Shown here piece by piece: positions 1 to 9,614 of a stretch of 64,000 nt of DNA. The DNA is from Paralcaligenes ureilyticus. Its GTDB lineage: Bacteria > Pseudomonadota > Gammaproteobacteria > Burkholderiales > Burkholderiaceae_B. The notes beneath the pieces are model-generated. The model was not told the DNA's origin. It did no database searches and saw only the letters and a program-made list of their open reading frames with translations. Each line of letters opens with the position of its first letter. Position 1 is the first letter of the stretch. The stretch spans positions 124,001-188,000 of the forward strand of contig NZ_SMAJ01000003.1 of NCBI RefSeq assembly GCF_004346225.1, read 5' to 3'. The position numbers were made by a program, and so were the translations under genes.

Positions 1-2
1 AA

Positions 3-1055
3 TTTGTGATGGCTTCGGGTGCCATTGCGGCAAGTCTGGCCGTAGGCCCAAAACTTGCCATGGCGGCGGCTGGATTACCGAAAATAAAGCTGGGTGTTGG
101 CTTAAAGGCCATGAGTCCGATCGTAATCAATCTCGTCATTGGCGAGGTGCTTGGCTATAACAAGGCAGAAGGCTTCTCGGTCACGACTCAGGTATTGGGA
201 TCGAATGCCAATGTCCAGGTAGCAGTCGATCGCGGCGAAGTTGATTTCGGCGTTGGCGTGCCCTCGTTCGGTTTGCCGGTTCTGGCCCAGGGCGAGTGGA
301 AAAAATCGATCAATTTTTATGAATATACGTATCCGTATAAGTGGGACATTGCGGTCTTGCCGAAGTCGTCCATTAACGGGTACGAAGATCTGAAGGGCAA
401 ACGGATCGGAGTCTCCGGTTTTGGAGCAACCGATTACCCTGTCACCAAGAATGTTCTGCAGTCGCTTGGCTTTGATCCCGACAAAGATTTCAAATGGGTT
501 GCGGTCGGCGGTGGGGTGCCGGCGGGTGTGGCCCTGGAGCGTGGTCAGATCGATGCATTGGCTTATTACGACGTCGGGTTCGGTTTGATCGAAGCGGCAG
601 GCCTGCCATTCAGACTGGTGCCTCGTCCGGCCAAGCTGCCGTTGATCGGAGGACAATTCCTGGAAACGCAGACGGATCGATTACAGAAGAACAAGGCTCA
701 GGTCATAGGTCTGGGGCGCGCTGTATGCAAGTCCTCGAATTTCATTCTCGCCAATCCTAAAGCGGGTGCGTTGGCGTTTCTTCGCATGTACCCCGAAGCG
801 GCTCCCCGAGGAAGTTCACAGGATCAGGCTGTAGAATCGATTTATCGAGCCATTAACCGGCGCATAAAACTGTATTCCCCGCCTTATCCCGGCGCCAAAA
901 TGGGCAGCATCAATGTCCGGGAGTTGCAAACCGAGGCGGCGATGAATCACTGGAATATTTCCGACTATGGCCTCTTCTATACCAACGATCTGATTGACGA
1001 GATCAACAATTTCGATCTTGACAAAATTCGCCGCCAGGCCAAGGAATACAGCTAG
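3..1055 (+). CDS. ABC transporter substrate-binding protein, NMT1/THI5-like (5' end cut by window)
   Basis: Periplasmic solute-binding protein for an ABC importer. The frame is open to the window edge, so the true start lies upstream; the first visible residues (MASGAIAASLAVGPKLAMAA) are the hydrophobic core and cleavage region of a signal peptide whose charged, possibly twin-arginine, start is missing. The mature part has the family layout: a LKGKRIGVSGFG segment opening the second lobe and a DFGVGVPSFG segment in the first lobe, as in NMT1/THI5/SsuA-like proteins. About 350 residues are visible, close to full length. It overlaps the next dehydrogenase by one base, with the tartrate dehydratase after it, so its ligand may be a hydroxy acid or related compound; this is inference. 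Its permease and ATPase are not in the window. Confidence 0.8.
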   Translation, partial: FVMASGAIAASLAVGPKLAMAAAGLPKIKLGVGLKAMSPIVINLVIGEVLGYNKAEGFSVTTQVLGSNANVQVAVDRGEVDFGVGVPSFGLPVLAQGEWKKSINFYEYTYPYKWDIAVLPKSSINGYEDLKGKRIGVSGFGATDYPVTKNVLQSLGFDPDKDFKWVAVGGGVPAGVALERGQIDALAYYDVGFGLIEAAGLPFRLVPRPAKLPLIGGQFLETQTDRLQKNKAQVIGLGRAVCKSSNFILANPKAGALAFLRMYPEAAPRGSSQDQAVESIYRAINRRIKLYSPPYPGAKMGSINVRELQTEAAMNHWNISDYGLFYTNDLIDEINNFDLDKIRRQAKEYS

Positions 1056-1774
1056 TGAGTGCAGGGCGCTTCGAAAAGGGTGGGAGGGCCATAGCTAGGC
1101 GCGCGATCGTCACCGGGGCCAGTTCGGGAATAGGCGCCGCGATAGCTCAGTGCCTCCTTGCGCATGGCTGGCGAGTTACGGGGCTTGATCGCCTGCCGGC
1201 CGCTGACAACCGGGAGATTGAAGGCTACGAATTTCGGCGCATTGATCTTGCTGATACTGACGCTATCTCTGTGTTGTTTTCGGGTTACCGGGATATTGAT
1301 GCGTTGGTCCACGCGGCCGGCTTCATGCGTGTCAATCCGGTCGGTGCGTTCAATGTGCAAGACAGTGTAGCCATGTGGCGCGTTCATGTTCTGGCTGCCG
1401 AGGCCATGATCAATGCAGCGGTCCCCATCATGCCCGATGGGGGACGAATTGTCTTGATAGGAAGCAGGACTGCAATGGGCGCAGCGGGGCGCAGCCAATA
1501 TGCCGCCACTAAAGCCGCCTTGCTCGGGCTTGCCAGATCGTGTGCCCTGGAGCTCGCGCATCGAGGCATCACGGTGAATATTATTGCTCCGGGAGCTACC
1601 GAAACGCCGATGTTGCATGACCCCGCTCGCCGGGGAAATCCGCCAAGATTGCCGCCAATCGGTCGATTCATTCAGCCTGGCGAGATTGCGGAACTTGCCG
1701 CTTATTTATTGGGCCCTTTCGCCGCCGCAATTACCGGTCAACAAATTACCTTATGTGGAGGAAGTTCTCTTTGA
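1055..1774 (+). CDS. SDR family NAD(P)-dependent oxidoreductase
   Basis: Classical short-chain dehydrogenase/reductase of 239 residues. Visible motifs are the Rossmann glycine motif TGASSGIG (residues 20-27), HAAG (87-90) and the catalytic set Ser137, Tyr149 and Lys153 (YAATK). The GTG start overlaps the last base of the preceding stop codon, so the two genes are probably translationally coupled. The substrate cannot be read from sequence. The setting between a binding protein and a D-tartrate dehydratase suggests oxidation of a hydroxyl group on an imported small acid or sugar derivative. The family call is firm and the role is open. Confidence 0.85.
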   Translation: MSAGRFEKGGRAIARRAIVTGASSGIGAAIAQCLLAHGWRVTGLDRLPAADNREIEGYEFRRIDLADTDAISVLFSGYRDIDALVHAAGFMRVNPVGAFNVQDSVAMWRVHVLAAEAMINAAVPIMPDGGRIVLIGSRTAMGAAGRSQYAATKAALLGLARSCALELAHRGITVNIIAPGATETPMLHDPARRGNPPRLPPIGRFIQPGEIAELAAYLLGPFAAAITGQQITLCGGSSL

Positions 1775-1827
1775 GTGGCCAGTGAGGGTTATTGAATTAT
1801 TGATTTCCCCAAGAGCAATTCAGAGAG

Positions 1828-3000
1828 ATGAGCGATATGAAAATACTTGAAATTCGTGAAGTAACCAAGCCGATTGCATCGCCGATTCGAAATGCCTACA
1901 TTGATTTTTCGAAAATGACGACCAGTCTTGTGGCTGTTGTCACCGACGTGGTGAGGGACGGCAAGCGGGTTGTGGGCTACGGGTTCAATTCGAATGGCCG
2001 CTACGGGCAGGGCGGGCTGATTCGTGAGCGCTTCATGCAGCGGATAGTCGACGCCGACCCGGTGTCGTTACTGAACGATCAACAAGACAATCTGGACCCT
2101 CACCGGGTATGGTCGACATTGATGACCAATGAGAAGCCGGGAGGGCATGGCGAGAGATCCGTGGCTGTCGGAACCATAGATATGGCAGTCTGGGACGCGG
2201 TCGCAAAAATAGCGAACAAGCCATTGTTCAGGCTATTGGCCGAGCGCTACAAGCACGAAGCCAACCCGAAGGTATTCGTCTATGCAGCCGGCGGATATTA
2301 TTATCCGGGCAAGGATCTATCGGCGTTGCGGGCAGAGATGCGCAGTTATCTCGACCGTGGCTATAACGTGGTCAAGATGAAAATCGGCGGAGCGTCCCTG
2401 TCCGACGACGCAAAACGGATTGAAGCGGTATTGGCCGAGATTGGCGGCCAGGCGCAATTGGCTGTAGATGCCAACGGACGGTTCGATCTGGATACGGCAA
2501 TCGATTATGCCAGGATGCTGAGAGCCTATCCTTTGTTCTGGTATGAAGAGGCAGGGGATCCCCTGGACTACCGGCTTCAGGCGGTGTTGGCTGATTATTA
2601 TCCCAACCCCATGGCAACCGGAGAAAACCTCTTCAGCCATCAGGATGCCCGTAATCTGTTGAGATATGGCGGGATGAGGCCGGACCGGGATTGGCTGCAG
2701 TTCGACTGCGCGCTTTCGTATGGTCTATGCGAGTACCTGCGAACCCTGGACGAGCTGAAAATTGCCGGATGGTCTTTCGATCGCTGCATTCCGCATGGAG
2801 GGCATCAGATGTCTTTGAATATTGCCGCGGGTCTGGGACTGGGAGGTAACGAAAGCTATCCGGACTTGTTCCAGCCCTATGGCGGCTTCCCCGATGGCGT
2901 TGCCGTTGAAAATGGTTATGTCACTATGCCGGAATTGCCGGGCATAGGGTTCGAAGGCAAGCAGGCGCTCTATCGGGAAATGCGTAATCTGGCGGAATAA
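1828..3000 (+). CDS. tarD: D(-)-tartrate dehydratase, enolase superfamily
   Basis: 390-residue member of the mandelate racemase/enolase superfamily. From memory of the family it matches the characterised Bradyrhizobium D(-)-tartrate dehydratase along nearly its whole length, including the segments NAYIDFSKMTTSLVAVVTDV and GGMRPDRDWLQFDCALSYGL. That enzyme dehydrates D-tartrate to oxaloacetate with Mg2+. Expected catalytic and metal residues are present: KMK (Lys183, Lys185), Asp214, Glu240, Glu266 and His323 (PHGGHQ), each one place later than in the Bradyrhizobium protein. The start chosen is ATG with GAGAG upstream (AGAGAGATG). A 53-base gap separates it from the SDR gene, so it may be co-transcribed with it. 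A related acid-sugar dehydratase cannot be fully excluded. Confidence 0.87.
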   Translation: MSDMKILEIREVTKPIASPIRNAYIDFSKMTTSLVAVVTDVVRDGKRVVGYGFNSNGRYGQGGLIRERFMQRIVDADPVSLLNDQQDNLDPHRVWSTLMTNEKPGGHGERSVAVGTIDMAVWDAVAKIANKPLFRLLAERYKHEANPKVFVYAAGGYYYPGKDLSALRAEMRSYLDRGYNVVKMKIGGASLSDDAKRIEAVLAEIGGQAQLAVDANGRFDLDTAIDYARMLRAYPLFWYEEAGDPLDYRLQAVLADYYPNPMATGENLFSHQDARNLLRYGGMRPDRDWLQFDCALSYGLCEYLRTLDELKIAGWSFDRCIPHGGHQMSLNIAAGLGLGGNESYPDLFQPYGGFPDGVAVENGYVTMPELPGIGFEGKQALYREMRNLAE

Positions 3001-3022
3001 AGCGGTTCGAACGTAGAGCCAT

Positions 3023-3049
3023 GGTGGCAGCCACAAGGGCTGCCACTAC
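3023..3049 (-). repeat. Short palindromic repeat, copy A (AG version)
   Basis: Nine-base stem arms GTGGCAGCC and GGCTGCCAC around the loop ACAAG, then TAC. On the minus strand it reads GTAGTGGCAGCCC, the family's leading sequence. First of three copies behind the tartrate dehydratase; it faces copy B, giving an inverted pair as in BIMEs. Confidence 0.85.
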
Positions 3050-3070
3050 AAATGCGGAACCGTCGTTAAT

Positions 3071-3095
3071 GTAGCGGCAGCCCTTGTGGCTGCCA
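3071..3095 (+). repeat. Short palindromic repeat, copy B (AG version)
   Basis: Starts GTAGCGGCAGCCC; arms GGCAGCC and GGCTGCC pair perfectly around a five-base loop. Lies 22 bases after copy A and in the opposite orientation. Confidence 0.85.
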
Positions 3096-3142
3096 AAATC
3101 GTCGGCAATCAAGAAGGTATCCACAACATACCCGTGAATTTT

Positions 3143-3174
3143 GTAGCGGCACCCCTCGTGGGTGCCGTTTTTTT
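3143..3174 (+). terminator. Short palindromic repeat copy C acting as likely terminator
   Basis: Palindromic repeat of the AC version (arms CGGCACCC and GGGTGCCG, loop CTCGT) followed at once by seven T residues. An 8-bp GC-rich stem plus T-tract is a Rho-independent terminator by structure. It would end transcription of the tartrate dehydratase operon about 140 bases after its last gene and insulate the RpiR promoter. It is the only copy of this repeat family in the window with a real T-tract. Confidence 0.7.
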
Positions 3175-3201
3175 ATCCATTGGCTAATGGTAAACCCCAT
3201 T

Positions 3202-3229
3202 TTGAAAATAATTTTTCTTAATATATTAT
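3202..3229 (+). promoter_or_regulatory. Candidate promoter and dyad for the rpiR-gsi operon
   Basis: A sigma70-like pair TTGAAA and TATTAT with a 16-base spacer lies 43 bases before the regulator's start. A short dyad, GAAAA-TAAT-TTTTC (3204-3217), overlaps the -35 box and its spacer, where an RpiR-type repressor would be expected to bind. Read by eye in AT-rich DNA, so chance is possible. Confidence 0.4.
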
Positions 3230-3272
3230 CCATGTAAATATTATTTCAAAACAAACAGGCTCCATTTTCATC

Positions 3273-4151
3273 ATGGCTATAAAGTCGCCGAGCATTGCCG
3301 AACGTGTTGAAAAGACCTCTGCAACCATGAGCCGCACGCAAAGGCGCATGGCCGATTACGTGTTGTCGCATCAGTTCAAGGTCGCCACCATGACGATTGA
3401 TGAGTTCGCCAAAGAGGTCAATGCGTCGATAGCCACCGCAAACCGGTTCGCCAGGCATTTGGATTTTGACGGTTATCCGCATTTTCGGTCGGCACTGGCC
3501 CGCGGGTTTCATGCGGCCCTGGCTCCTGTCGAGAAGCTGCGGTCCGAACTGGCCAACCCTACCAGTGTCGCCGAGGTATTTACGGCGTCGCTGCAGGAAG
3601 ACATCCACAACTTCCAGGAGACACAGGCGGGCCTTAATGGGAAAGCCTGCGAGCGCGCGGTGGACCTTATCTTGTCGGCCCACAGGATATTTACAGTGGG
3701 GTTTGGCGGCAGCGGCTTCCTGGCGGCTTTGCTGCAGCGCGGGTTGTGCACCTCTTGTGATTATGTTGAGTGCCTGGCCAGCGCGGGGGGGGCTTCTCAT
3801 GCCGCTCGCCGTATGTCCAGGCTGACGAAGAAAGATTTGGTCATTGCCATTATTTTTCCGCGCTATCTGGCCGATACCGTGGCCCTGGCGCGTGCGGCAA
3901 GGGCCGCGGGAGCCTCTTTGCTTTTGTTGACAGACAGGCCCACTTCCCCCTTGGCGCCAGACGCCACCGTGGCCTTGTATGCAAGTAGCGAGCGTCACTT
4001 TAGTGCCACTTCGGAAACCGCTGCCTTGGGGCTCATAGAAGCCTTGTGCGCGGCTACGGCCTATAAGGCGAAAGATTCGTTGCAATCGGCGGCCGGACTC
4101 GCTGTGTCGGTCATGCCTTGGCTAGTATTTGAAGGAGATTCTGATGATTAA
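3273..4151 (+). CDS. MurR/RpiR family transcriptional regulator
   Basis: 292-residue regulator with the two family domains: an N-terminal helix-turn-helix (about residues 5-80, with MTIDEFAKEVNASIATANRF as the recognition region) and a C-terminal SIS domain (about 120-270), which in this family binds phosphosugars or related ligands. Its last codons overlap the start of the asparaginase gene and both are on the same strand, so it probably controls the downstream gsi peptide-uptake operon and itself. The effector is unknown; given the context it might be a product of peptide or glutathione breakdown rather than a sugar phosphate. Confidence 0.88.
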   Translation: MAIKSPSIAERVEKTSATMSRTQRRMADYVLSHQFKVATMTIDEFAKEVNASIATANRFARHLDFDGYPHFRSALARGFHAALAPVEKLRSELANPTSVAEVFTASLQEDIHNFQETQAGLNGKACERAVDLILSAHRIFTVGFGGSGFLAALLQRGLCTSCDYVECLASAGGASHAARRMSRLTKKDLVIAIIFPRYLADTVALARAARAAGASLLLLTDRPTSPLAPDATVALYASSERHFSATSETAALGLIEALCAATAYKAKDSLQSAAGLAVSVMPWLVFEGDSDD

Positions 4152-5109
4152 ACCCGTAGTCGCCATACATGGCGGCGCAGGCGCGATGTCGCGTGCGGCC
4201 ATGTCCGCCGATGCGGAGCGGGGCTATCGCGATGCGTTGAGCCATGTTTTACTGGGTGCCCAGGCTGTTATGGCCAAGGGCGGCAGTGCGCTTGACTGTG
4301 TTGTACACGCCGTTAGCCTGCTCGAAGACTGCCCCCTGTTCAATGCAGGAAAAGGGGCTGTATTTACCAGCGCAGGAACACATGAGTTGGACGCGTCCAT
4401 TATGGACGGCGCCACGCTGAATAGTGGCGCGGTTGCCAATTTGGCTCATGTCAAGCACCCGGTGCTGGCTGCGCTGGCCGTCCTGAAACATAGCAAACAT
4501 GTGTTCTTTGTCGCAGAGGGCGCCGAAGAGTTTGCTCTGGCGCAAGGCCTGGAGATGGTTGCCAACGATTACTTCTCCACGCCTCATAGAAGAGAACAGT
4601 GGTTGCGTGTTGTCAACGATTTCCCGGGCCAGGCCATTCTGGATCACGATGCGGCGCTCGCGGTGGCCGAGCAGGCCCCCTTGGATCCCGACCGGAAATT
4701 TGGCACGGTAGGCGCCGTGGCTGTGGATGCGAACGGGAATCTTGCCGCCGCGACATCAACGGGTGGCGTTACGAACAAACAGATTGGGCGGGTTGGCGAT
4801 GCGCCGCTTATTGGTGCGGGTTGTTATGCAGCCAACCGGACCGCGGCCGTTTCAACGACGGGCACGGGCGAGATGTTTATTCGCATGGTCGCCGCCTACG
4901 ATGTGGCCGCCATGATGGAGTATGCCGGGCTAAGCCTTGAGCAGGCGGCTCATAAGGTCGTACATGAAAAGCTGCCCACTATCCAGGGGCAGGGAGGCTT
5001 GATCGCGGTGGATGCCATGGGCAATGTGACGATGCCTTTCAATACGGAAGGCATGTATCGCGGCTATGCCAAACAAGGTGAAGCACCGTTTGTCGCTATT
5101 TACCGCTAG
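4144..5109 (+). CDS. iaaA: Isoaspartyl peptidase / plant-type L-asparaginase
   Basis: 321-residue Ntn-hydrolase that cleaves isoaspartyl (beta-aspartyl) dipeptides and asparagine; the proenzyme cuts itself into alpha and beta subunits. The nucleophile is the threonine of FGTVGAVA (Thr188), which becomes the N-terminus of the beta subunit; IHGGAGAM near the start and STGGVTNK after the cut site are family hallmarks. I chose ATG 4144 because GAAGGAGA ends a few bases before it; an upstream in-frame TTG lies before this ribosome site. It overlaps the regulator by eight bases. E. coli has the same order, iaaA then gsiABCD, which supports a joint role in peptide use. Confidence 0.92.
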   Translation: MIKPVVAIHGGAGAMSRAAMSADAERGYRDALSHVLLGAQAVMAKGGSALDCVVHAVSLLEDCPLFNAGKGAVFTSAGTHELDASIMDGATLNSGAVANLAHVKHPVLAALAVLKHSKHVFFVAEGAEEFALAQGLEMVANDYFSTPHRREQWLRVVNDFPGQAILDHDAALAVAEQAPLDPDRKFGTVGAVAVDANGNLAAATSTGGVTNKQIGRVGDAPLIGAGCYAANRTAAVSTTGTGEMFIRMVAAYDVAAMMEYAGLSLEQAAHKVVHEKLPTIQGQGGLIAVDAMGNVTMPFNTEGMYRGYAKQGEAPFVAIYR

Positions 5110-5126
5110 AGATCGGGCCAATAGCT

Positions 5127-7031
5127 ATGACTGACACTGTCGATCACGCGCAGCCCGGCAACATCTGTTTTCCCGAACAGAGGGTGCTGCAGGTCAAGGA
5201 TTTAAGCGTCGATTTTATTTCGCACGGGGAAACGGTTCAGGCAGTAAATAATCTGTCCTTTCATGTCGACTTGGGTGAGACGCTGGCTATTGTCGGCGAG
5301 TCGGGCTCAGGGAAATCGGTGACTTCTCTGGCGTTGATGCGCCTGGTCGAGTATGGCGGAGGAAGAATTGCCAGTGGCGAACTATGGCTGCGCAGGCGTA
5401 ACGGCACCCTTCTGGATGTGGCGCGCGCCAATGCCGCTACCTTAAGATCCGTGCGTGGCGCCGATGTCGCCATGATTTTTCAGGAGCCCATGACTTCCCT
5501 GAATCCTGTTTTCACGGTTGGAGAACAGATCGCGGAATCCATACGCCTGCATCAGGGCAAGTCGTCTGACGCCGCGCGCGCCGAAGCCTTGCGCATGCTT
5601 GAGCGGGTGCGGATTCCCGAGGCCCGTTCTGTGATAGAACGACACCCGCATCAACTGTCGGGCGGGATGCGCCAGCGTGTCATGATTGCGATGGCCCTGG
5701 CATGCAAGCCCGCGTTGCTGATCGCAGACGAGCCCACCACGGCGCTCGACGTCACCATCCAGGCGCAGATATTGCAATTGATACGTGAGCTTCAGCAAGA
5801 GATGCGCATGGGGGTGATATTCATCACTCATGACATGGGTGTGGTGGCTGAAGTGGCCGATCGTGTTTTGGTCATGTATCGAGGCGCGAAGGTGGAGGAG
5901 GGTACTTCGGAGCACATCTTTCATTCGCCCGGCCACTCTTATACCCAGGCCCTGTTGGCGGCGGTGCCGCGGTTGGGAGCGATGAACGGAACGGACGACC
6001 CAGCCGCATTCCCCTTGTTGATCGCAGCGCAGAAGGCGGCGCCGGCCGATATCGCGCAGCCGCCCGCAGATGAAGCGATTGCGAGGCCTGTTGCGTCTGA
6101 GCCCATCTTGTCGGTTCGAGGGTTGGTGACCCGGTTCGATGTGCGTGGCGGCATTTTCAGTCGCGTCAAGCGTCGCGTCCATGCCGTCGAACAGGTCAGC
6201 TTCGATTTATATCCAGCCCAAACGCTGGCCTTGGTGGGCGAATCGGGCTGCGGAAAATCGACCACCGGGCGGTCGTTGTTGCGTCTGGTCGAGACGCAGC
6301 GCGGTTCCATCACGTTTAACGGTCGCCAGATCAGTCATTTGGCCGGCCCTGAGCTGCAAGCCTTGCGGCGCAATATCCAGTTTATTTTCCAGGATCCGTT
6401 TGCGTCTCTGGATCCTCGCGTGACGGTGGGGTTCTCCATTATGGAGCCGCTGCTCATTCATAAGGTGGCCAGTCCCGCCCAGGCACAGGTTCGCGTCGAA
6501 CAATTATTGGAACGCGTCGGCCTGCCGCCGGAAATGGCGCATCGTTATCCGCACGAATTCTCGGGCGGGCAGCGTCAGCGCATTTGTATCGCGCGTGCCT
6601 TGGCGCTTAACCCAAAGGTGGTCATTGCCGATGAATCGGTTTCGGCCCTGGATGTATCCATACAGGCGCAGATCGTGAACCTGATGTTGGAGCTTCAGCA
6701 AGATTTGGGGGTGGCGTTCCTGTTCATTTCGCATGACATGGCGGTGGTAGAGCGCATCAGCCACCGCGTGGCCGTCATGTATATGGGGCAAATCGTCGAG
6801 ATAGGGCCGCGCCGGGCCATTTTCGAGAATCCTCAACATGCTTATACAAAAAAGCTTATGGCTGCGGTGCCGGTCGCAGACCCGCAGCGCCGCCACAGGG
6901 CGCATACGCTTTTATCGGGCGAAATTCCAAGCCCGATCAGACGGGTGGGCGACGAGCCCATAGTGATGCCGCTGGTGCAGTGCGGTCCCGACCATTTTGT
7001 GGCCCGTCATGCAGTGGGCGGGAGTAGTTGA
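5127..7031 (+). CDS. gsiA: Glutathione/dipeptide ABC transporter, double ATPase subunit
   Basis: 634-residue protein with two complete ABC ATPase modules in one chain, as in GsiA. The first has Walker A GESGSGKS (57-64), signature LSGGMRQR (near 177) and Walker B LLIADEP; the second has Walker A GESGCGKS (near 371), signature FSGGQRQR (near 478) and VVIADES. Each module carries the oligopeptide-type extension that ends in [11 protein letters not shown] or [11 protein letters not shown]. Followed by the binding protein and two permeases of the same system. E. coli GsiABCD imports glutathione; here the substrate could equally be other short peptides. Confidence 0.9.
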   Translation: MTDTVDHAQPGNICFPEQRVLQVKDLSVDFISHGETVQAVNNLSFHVDLGETLAIVGESGSGKSVTSLALMRLVEYGGGRIASGELWLRRRNGTLLDVARANAATLRSVRGADVAMIFQEPMTSLNPVFTVGEQIAESIRLHQGKSSDAARAEALRMLERVRIPEARSVIERHPHQLSGGMRQRVMIAMALACKPALLIADEPTTALDVTIQAQILQLIRELQQEMRMGVIFITHDMGVVAEVADRVLVMYRGAKVEEGTSEHIFHSPGHSYTQALLAAVPRLGAMNGTDDPAAFPLLIAAQKAAPADIAQPPADEAIARPVASEPILSVRGLVTRFDVRGGIFSRVKRRVHAVEQVSFDLYPAQTLALVGESGCGKSTTGRSLLRLVETQRGSITFNGRQISHLAGPELQALRRNIQFIFQDPFASLDPRVTVGFSIMEPLLIHKVASPAQAQVRVEQLLERVGLPPEMAHRYPHEFSGGQRQRICIARALALNPKVVIADESVSALDVSIQAQIVNLMLELQQDLGVAFLFISHDMAVVERISHRVAVMYMGQIVEIGPRRAIFENPQHAYTKKLMAAVPVADPQRRHRAHTLLSGEIPSPIRRVGDEPIVMPLVQCGPDHFVARHAVGGSS

Positions 7032-7069
7032 AAGTACGAGGAAGTATCTTTTTTGTTATTTATGGTTCC

Positions 7070-7077
7070 AGGAGGAG
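7070..7077 (+). promoter_or_regulatory. Strong ribosome site fixing the gsiB start
   Basis: AGGAGGAG ends five bases before ATG 7083. This near-perfect site selects that codon over an in-frame start 30 bases upstream that would add ten residues before the signal peptide. Confidence 0.7.
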
Positions 7078-7082
7078 TGACG

Positions 7083-8633
7083 ATGTTAAAAAAATTCAAG
7101 ACGACGAGTTTGATTTCTGCGGCGGTGCTGGCATTCGGCGTGTTCAATGCGCCGGCTGCGTTGGCGGCCAAGGACGTGACCGTGGCGGTGCCGATTGCGG
7201 TTGATTCCCTCGATCCCTACAACACCAACAGCACGTTGAGCATGGCGGTGGGAAAATCCTATTACGAAGGGCTGTTTGCTTTCGATAAGGATTTGAAGAT
7301 CGTCAATTTGCTGGCTACCGGCTATGACGTCAGCGCCGACGGGATGACCTACACGATCAAGTTAAAGCATGGCGTCAAGTTTCAGGATGGCACGGATTTC
7401 AATGCCGATGCCGTGAAAGCCAATCTGGACAGGGTCATGGACCGCGCTAATCATTTGGCTCGATTCAGCCAATTCAACCGTATCAAAACGGTTGAACCGC
7501 TCGACCCTTACACGGTCAAGATTACCCTGACCGCGCCATTTTCACCGTTCATCAATTCGCTGGCGCATCCATCGGCGATGATGATTTCCCCCACAGCGCT
7601 CAAAAAATACGGTAAGGATATTGCTTTTCATCCCGTCGGCACGGGTCCGTTCGAGTTCGTTGATTGGAAACCATCCGAATACCTGAAAGTAAAAAAATTC
7701 GCCGGCTATTGGGATAAGACCTTGCCGAAAATAGATACCCTGACCTTCCGCACCGTCACCGATAACAATACGCGTGCGGCAGTGGTGCAGACCGGTGAAG
7801 CGCAGTTTGTTTATCCCGTGCCGTACGAGCAGGCGGAAATCCTGAAGAAGAACCCAAAACTGGATGTGGTGGTCAGCCCGTCGATTTCGGTGAAGTACGT
7901 GACTTTCAATGTGTTGGAAAAGCCGTTCGACCAACTGAAGGTGCGTGAGGCCATTAATTACGCTATTAACAAGAAAGCGCTGATCAAGGTGGCATTTGGC
8001 GGTTACGGGGGCACCATGGACGGTGTGATTCCAACAAGCGTGGACTACGGCGTGAAAATGAAGCCATGGCCTTATGATCCCGCCAAGGCCAAAGCCCTGC
8101 TGAAAGAGGCCGGCTACCCCAACGGTTTTACGAGCACCCTGTGGTCGGCCTATAACGATGGGACGTCCGTAAAGGTCGTGCAGTTCTTGCAGCAGCAGCT
8201 GGCGCAGGTCGGAATCAAGGTGTCGCTACAGGTGCTGGAATCCGGCCAGCGCGTGCAACAGGTCCAGCAGGTGCAAAGTCCTAAAGAGGCTAAAGTGCGC
8301 ATGCTCTACCAGGGCTGGTCGTCTTCGACCGGCGAGGCCGATTGGGCCTTGCGGCCTTTGCTCGATTCCCACTCGTGGCCTCCGGTGTTGAACAACACGG
8401 CCTACTATAAAAGCGCCAAGGTCGATGACGATATTGCCAAGGCGTTGGTCATCACCGACAGGGCTCAAAAGGCGGCCATCTACAAGGATGCTCAAGAGCA
8501 GGTCTGGAAGGATGCGCCTTGGGCATTTCTGGCAGTGCCCAGCAATATTTCGGCCAAAAGCAAGAAGCTCAGCGGCATGTACACCATGCCTGACGGCAAC
8601 TTTTATTTTCGGGATATCGATCTGAAGCCGTAA
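7083..8633 (+). CDS. gsiB: Glutathione/peptide ABC transporter, periplasmic binding protein
   Basis: 516-residue SBP family 5 protein. The Sec signal peptide is clear: Lys-rich start (MLKKFK), a hydrophobic core, and cleavage after Ala28 (PAALA before AKDV). The mature part follows the DppA/GsiB pattern, with YEGLFAFDKDLKIVNLLATG near its start and TGPFEFVDWKPSEYLKVKKF in the middle. It binds the peptide in the periplasm and hands it to the two permeases encoded next. A perfect hairpin lies directly downstream and may favour high gsiB message, as binding proteins are usually needed in excess. Confidence 0.9.
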   Translation: MLKKFKTTSLISAAVLAFGVFNAPAALAAKDVTVAVPIAVDSLDPYNTNSTLSMAVGKSYYEGLFAFDKDLKIVNLLATGYDVSADGMTYTIKLKHGVKFQDGTDFNADAVKANLDRVMDRANHLARFSQFNRIKTVEPLDPYTVKITLTAPFSPFINSLAHPSAMMISPTALKKYGKDIAFHPVGTGPFEFVDWKPSEYLKVKKFAGYWDKTLPKIDTLTFRTVTDNNTRAAVVQTGEAQFVYPVPYEQAEILKKNPKLDVVVSPSISVKYVTFNVLEKPFDQLKVREAINYAINKKALIKVAFGGYGGTMDGVIPTSVDYGVKMKPWPYDPAKAKALLKEAGYPNGFTSTLWSAYNDGTSVKVVQFLQQQLAQVGIKVSLQVLESGQRVQQVQQVQSPKEAKVRMLYQGWSSSTGEADWALRPLLDSHSWPPVLNNTAYYKSAKVDDDIAKALVITDRAQKAAIYKDAQEQVWKDAPWAFLAVPSNISAKSKKLSGMYTMPDGNFYFRDIDLKP

Positions 8634-8647
8634 ATAAACCTTGTTGC

Positions 8648-8675
8648 ATGTACGGGAGAGCGTTCTCCCGTACAT
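8648..8675 (+). repeat. Perfect 12-bp hairpin between gsiB and gsiC
   Basis: Arms of 12 bases (ATGTACGGGAGA and its exact complement) enclose the four-base loop GCGT. No T-tract follows, so it is not a standard terminator. The gsiC ribosome site AGGA starts one base after the stem. Its place between a binding-protein gene and a permease gene matches known hairpins that protect the upstream message from 3' exonucleases. It is unrelated to the dispersed repeat family of this window. Confidence 0.75.
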
Positions 8676-8685
8676 AGGATCCAAG

Positions 8686-9606
8686 ATGTTCACTTATATT
8701 GTTAAACGAATTCTGGGCATGCTTCCAACGTTGTTGTTGGTGGTATTGGCCGTATTTTTATTCGTGCGTATGCTGCCGGGCGACCCTGCTCGACTGGCCG
8801 CGGGGCAAGACGCCGACCTGGAAACCGTTAATCTGGTGCGCCAGGAACTGGGGCTTGATAAGCCATTGCCGGTTCAACTGACCCGATACGTGGTGGATTT
8901 GCTGCACGGTAATCTGGGCACATCGCTACGCACGAAACGTCCGGTGGCGGTCGTGATTGCCGAGCGCTTCATGCCGACGATGTGGCTGACGCTCATCAGT
9001 ATGGTCTGGTCGGTTATTTTTGGCATGGTAATCGGGATCGTGTCTTCCGTATGGCGCAATCGCTGGCCGGATCGCTTATGCATGACCCTGGCCGTCTCGG
9101 GCATTTCGTTTCCAGCCTTTGCCTTGGGGATGGTGCTGATACAGATTTTTTCGGTGCAATTGGGGTGGTTGCCTACTGTGGGCGCCTCCAGTCCCAGCCA
9201 TTACATTCTGCCTTCCATCACGCTGGGGGCGGCCGTGGCTTCGGTGATGGCCCGATTCACCCGGGCTTCGTTTATTGAGGTCATGCAAGAAGACTACGTG
9301 CGTACGGCTCGCGCCAAAGGCGTATCCGAGTTGCTGGTCGTGGCCAAGCACACCTTGCGCAATGCCATGATCCCGGTGGTCACCATGATGGGCCTGCAAT
9401 TCGGGTTCCTGCTTGGCGGGTCGATTGTGGTCGAGGTCGTGTTTAGCTGGCCTGGCATGGGCAGCTTGCTGATCGACGCCGTCACCGCGCGGGACTACCC
9501 CGTCATACAGGGCCTGGTCTTGTTGTTTTCCTTCGAGTTCATTGCGATTAATCTGGTGGTCGATGTGCTGTACGGCGCGATTAATCCCGGCATCCGATAT
9601 AAATAA
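8686..9606 (+). CDS. gsiC: Glutathione/peptide ABC transporter permease
   Basis: 306-residue DppB/GsiC-type inner-membrane permease. The opening [20 protein letters not shown] is the first membrane helix of this family, then comes the periplasmic stretch with [14 protein letters not shown] and a C-terminal set of five helices. The cytoplasmic ATPase-coupling EAA loop is at [23 protein letters not shown] 8686 has AGGA seven bases upstream and matches the family's usual start; an in-frame upstream start would run through the intercistronic hairpin. It pairs with GsiD to form the channel. Confidence 0.9.
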   Translation: MFTYIVKRILGMLPTLLLVVLAVFLFVRMLPGDPARLAAGQDADLETVNLVRQELGLDKPLPVQLTRYVVDLLHGNLGTSLRTKRPVAVVIAERFMPTMWLTLISMVWSVIFGMVIGIVSSVWRNRWPDRLCMTLAVSGISFPAFALGMVLIQIFSVQLGWLPTVGASSPSHYILPSITLGAAVASVMARFTRASFIEVMQEDYVRTARAKGVSELLVVAKHTLRNAMIPVVTMMGLQFGFLLGGSIVVEVVFSWPGMGSLLIDAVTARDYPVIQGLVLLFSFEFIAINLVVDVLYGAINPGIRYK

Positions 9607-9614
9607 GGATATTG

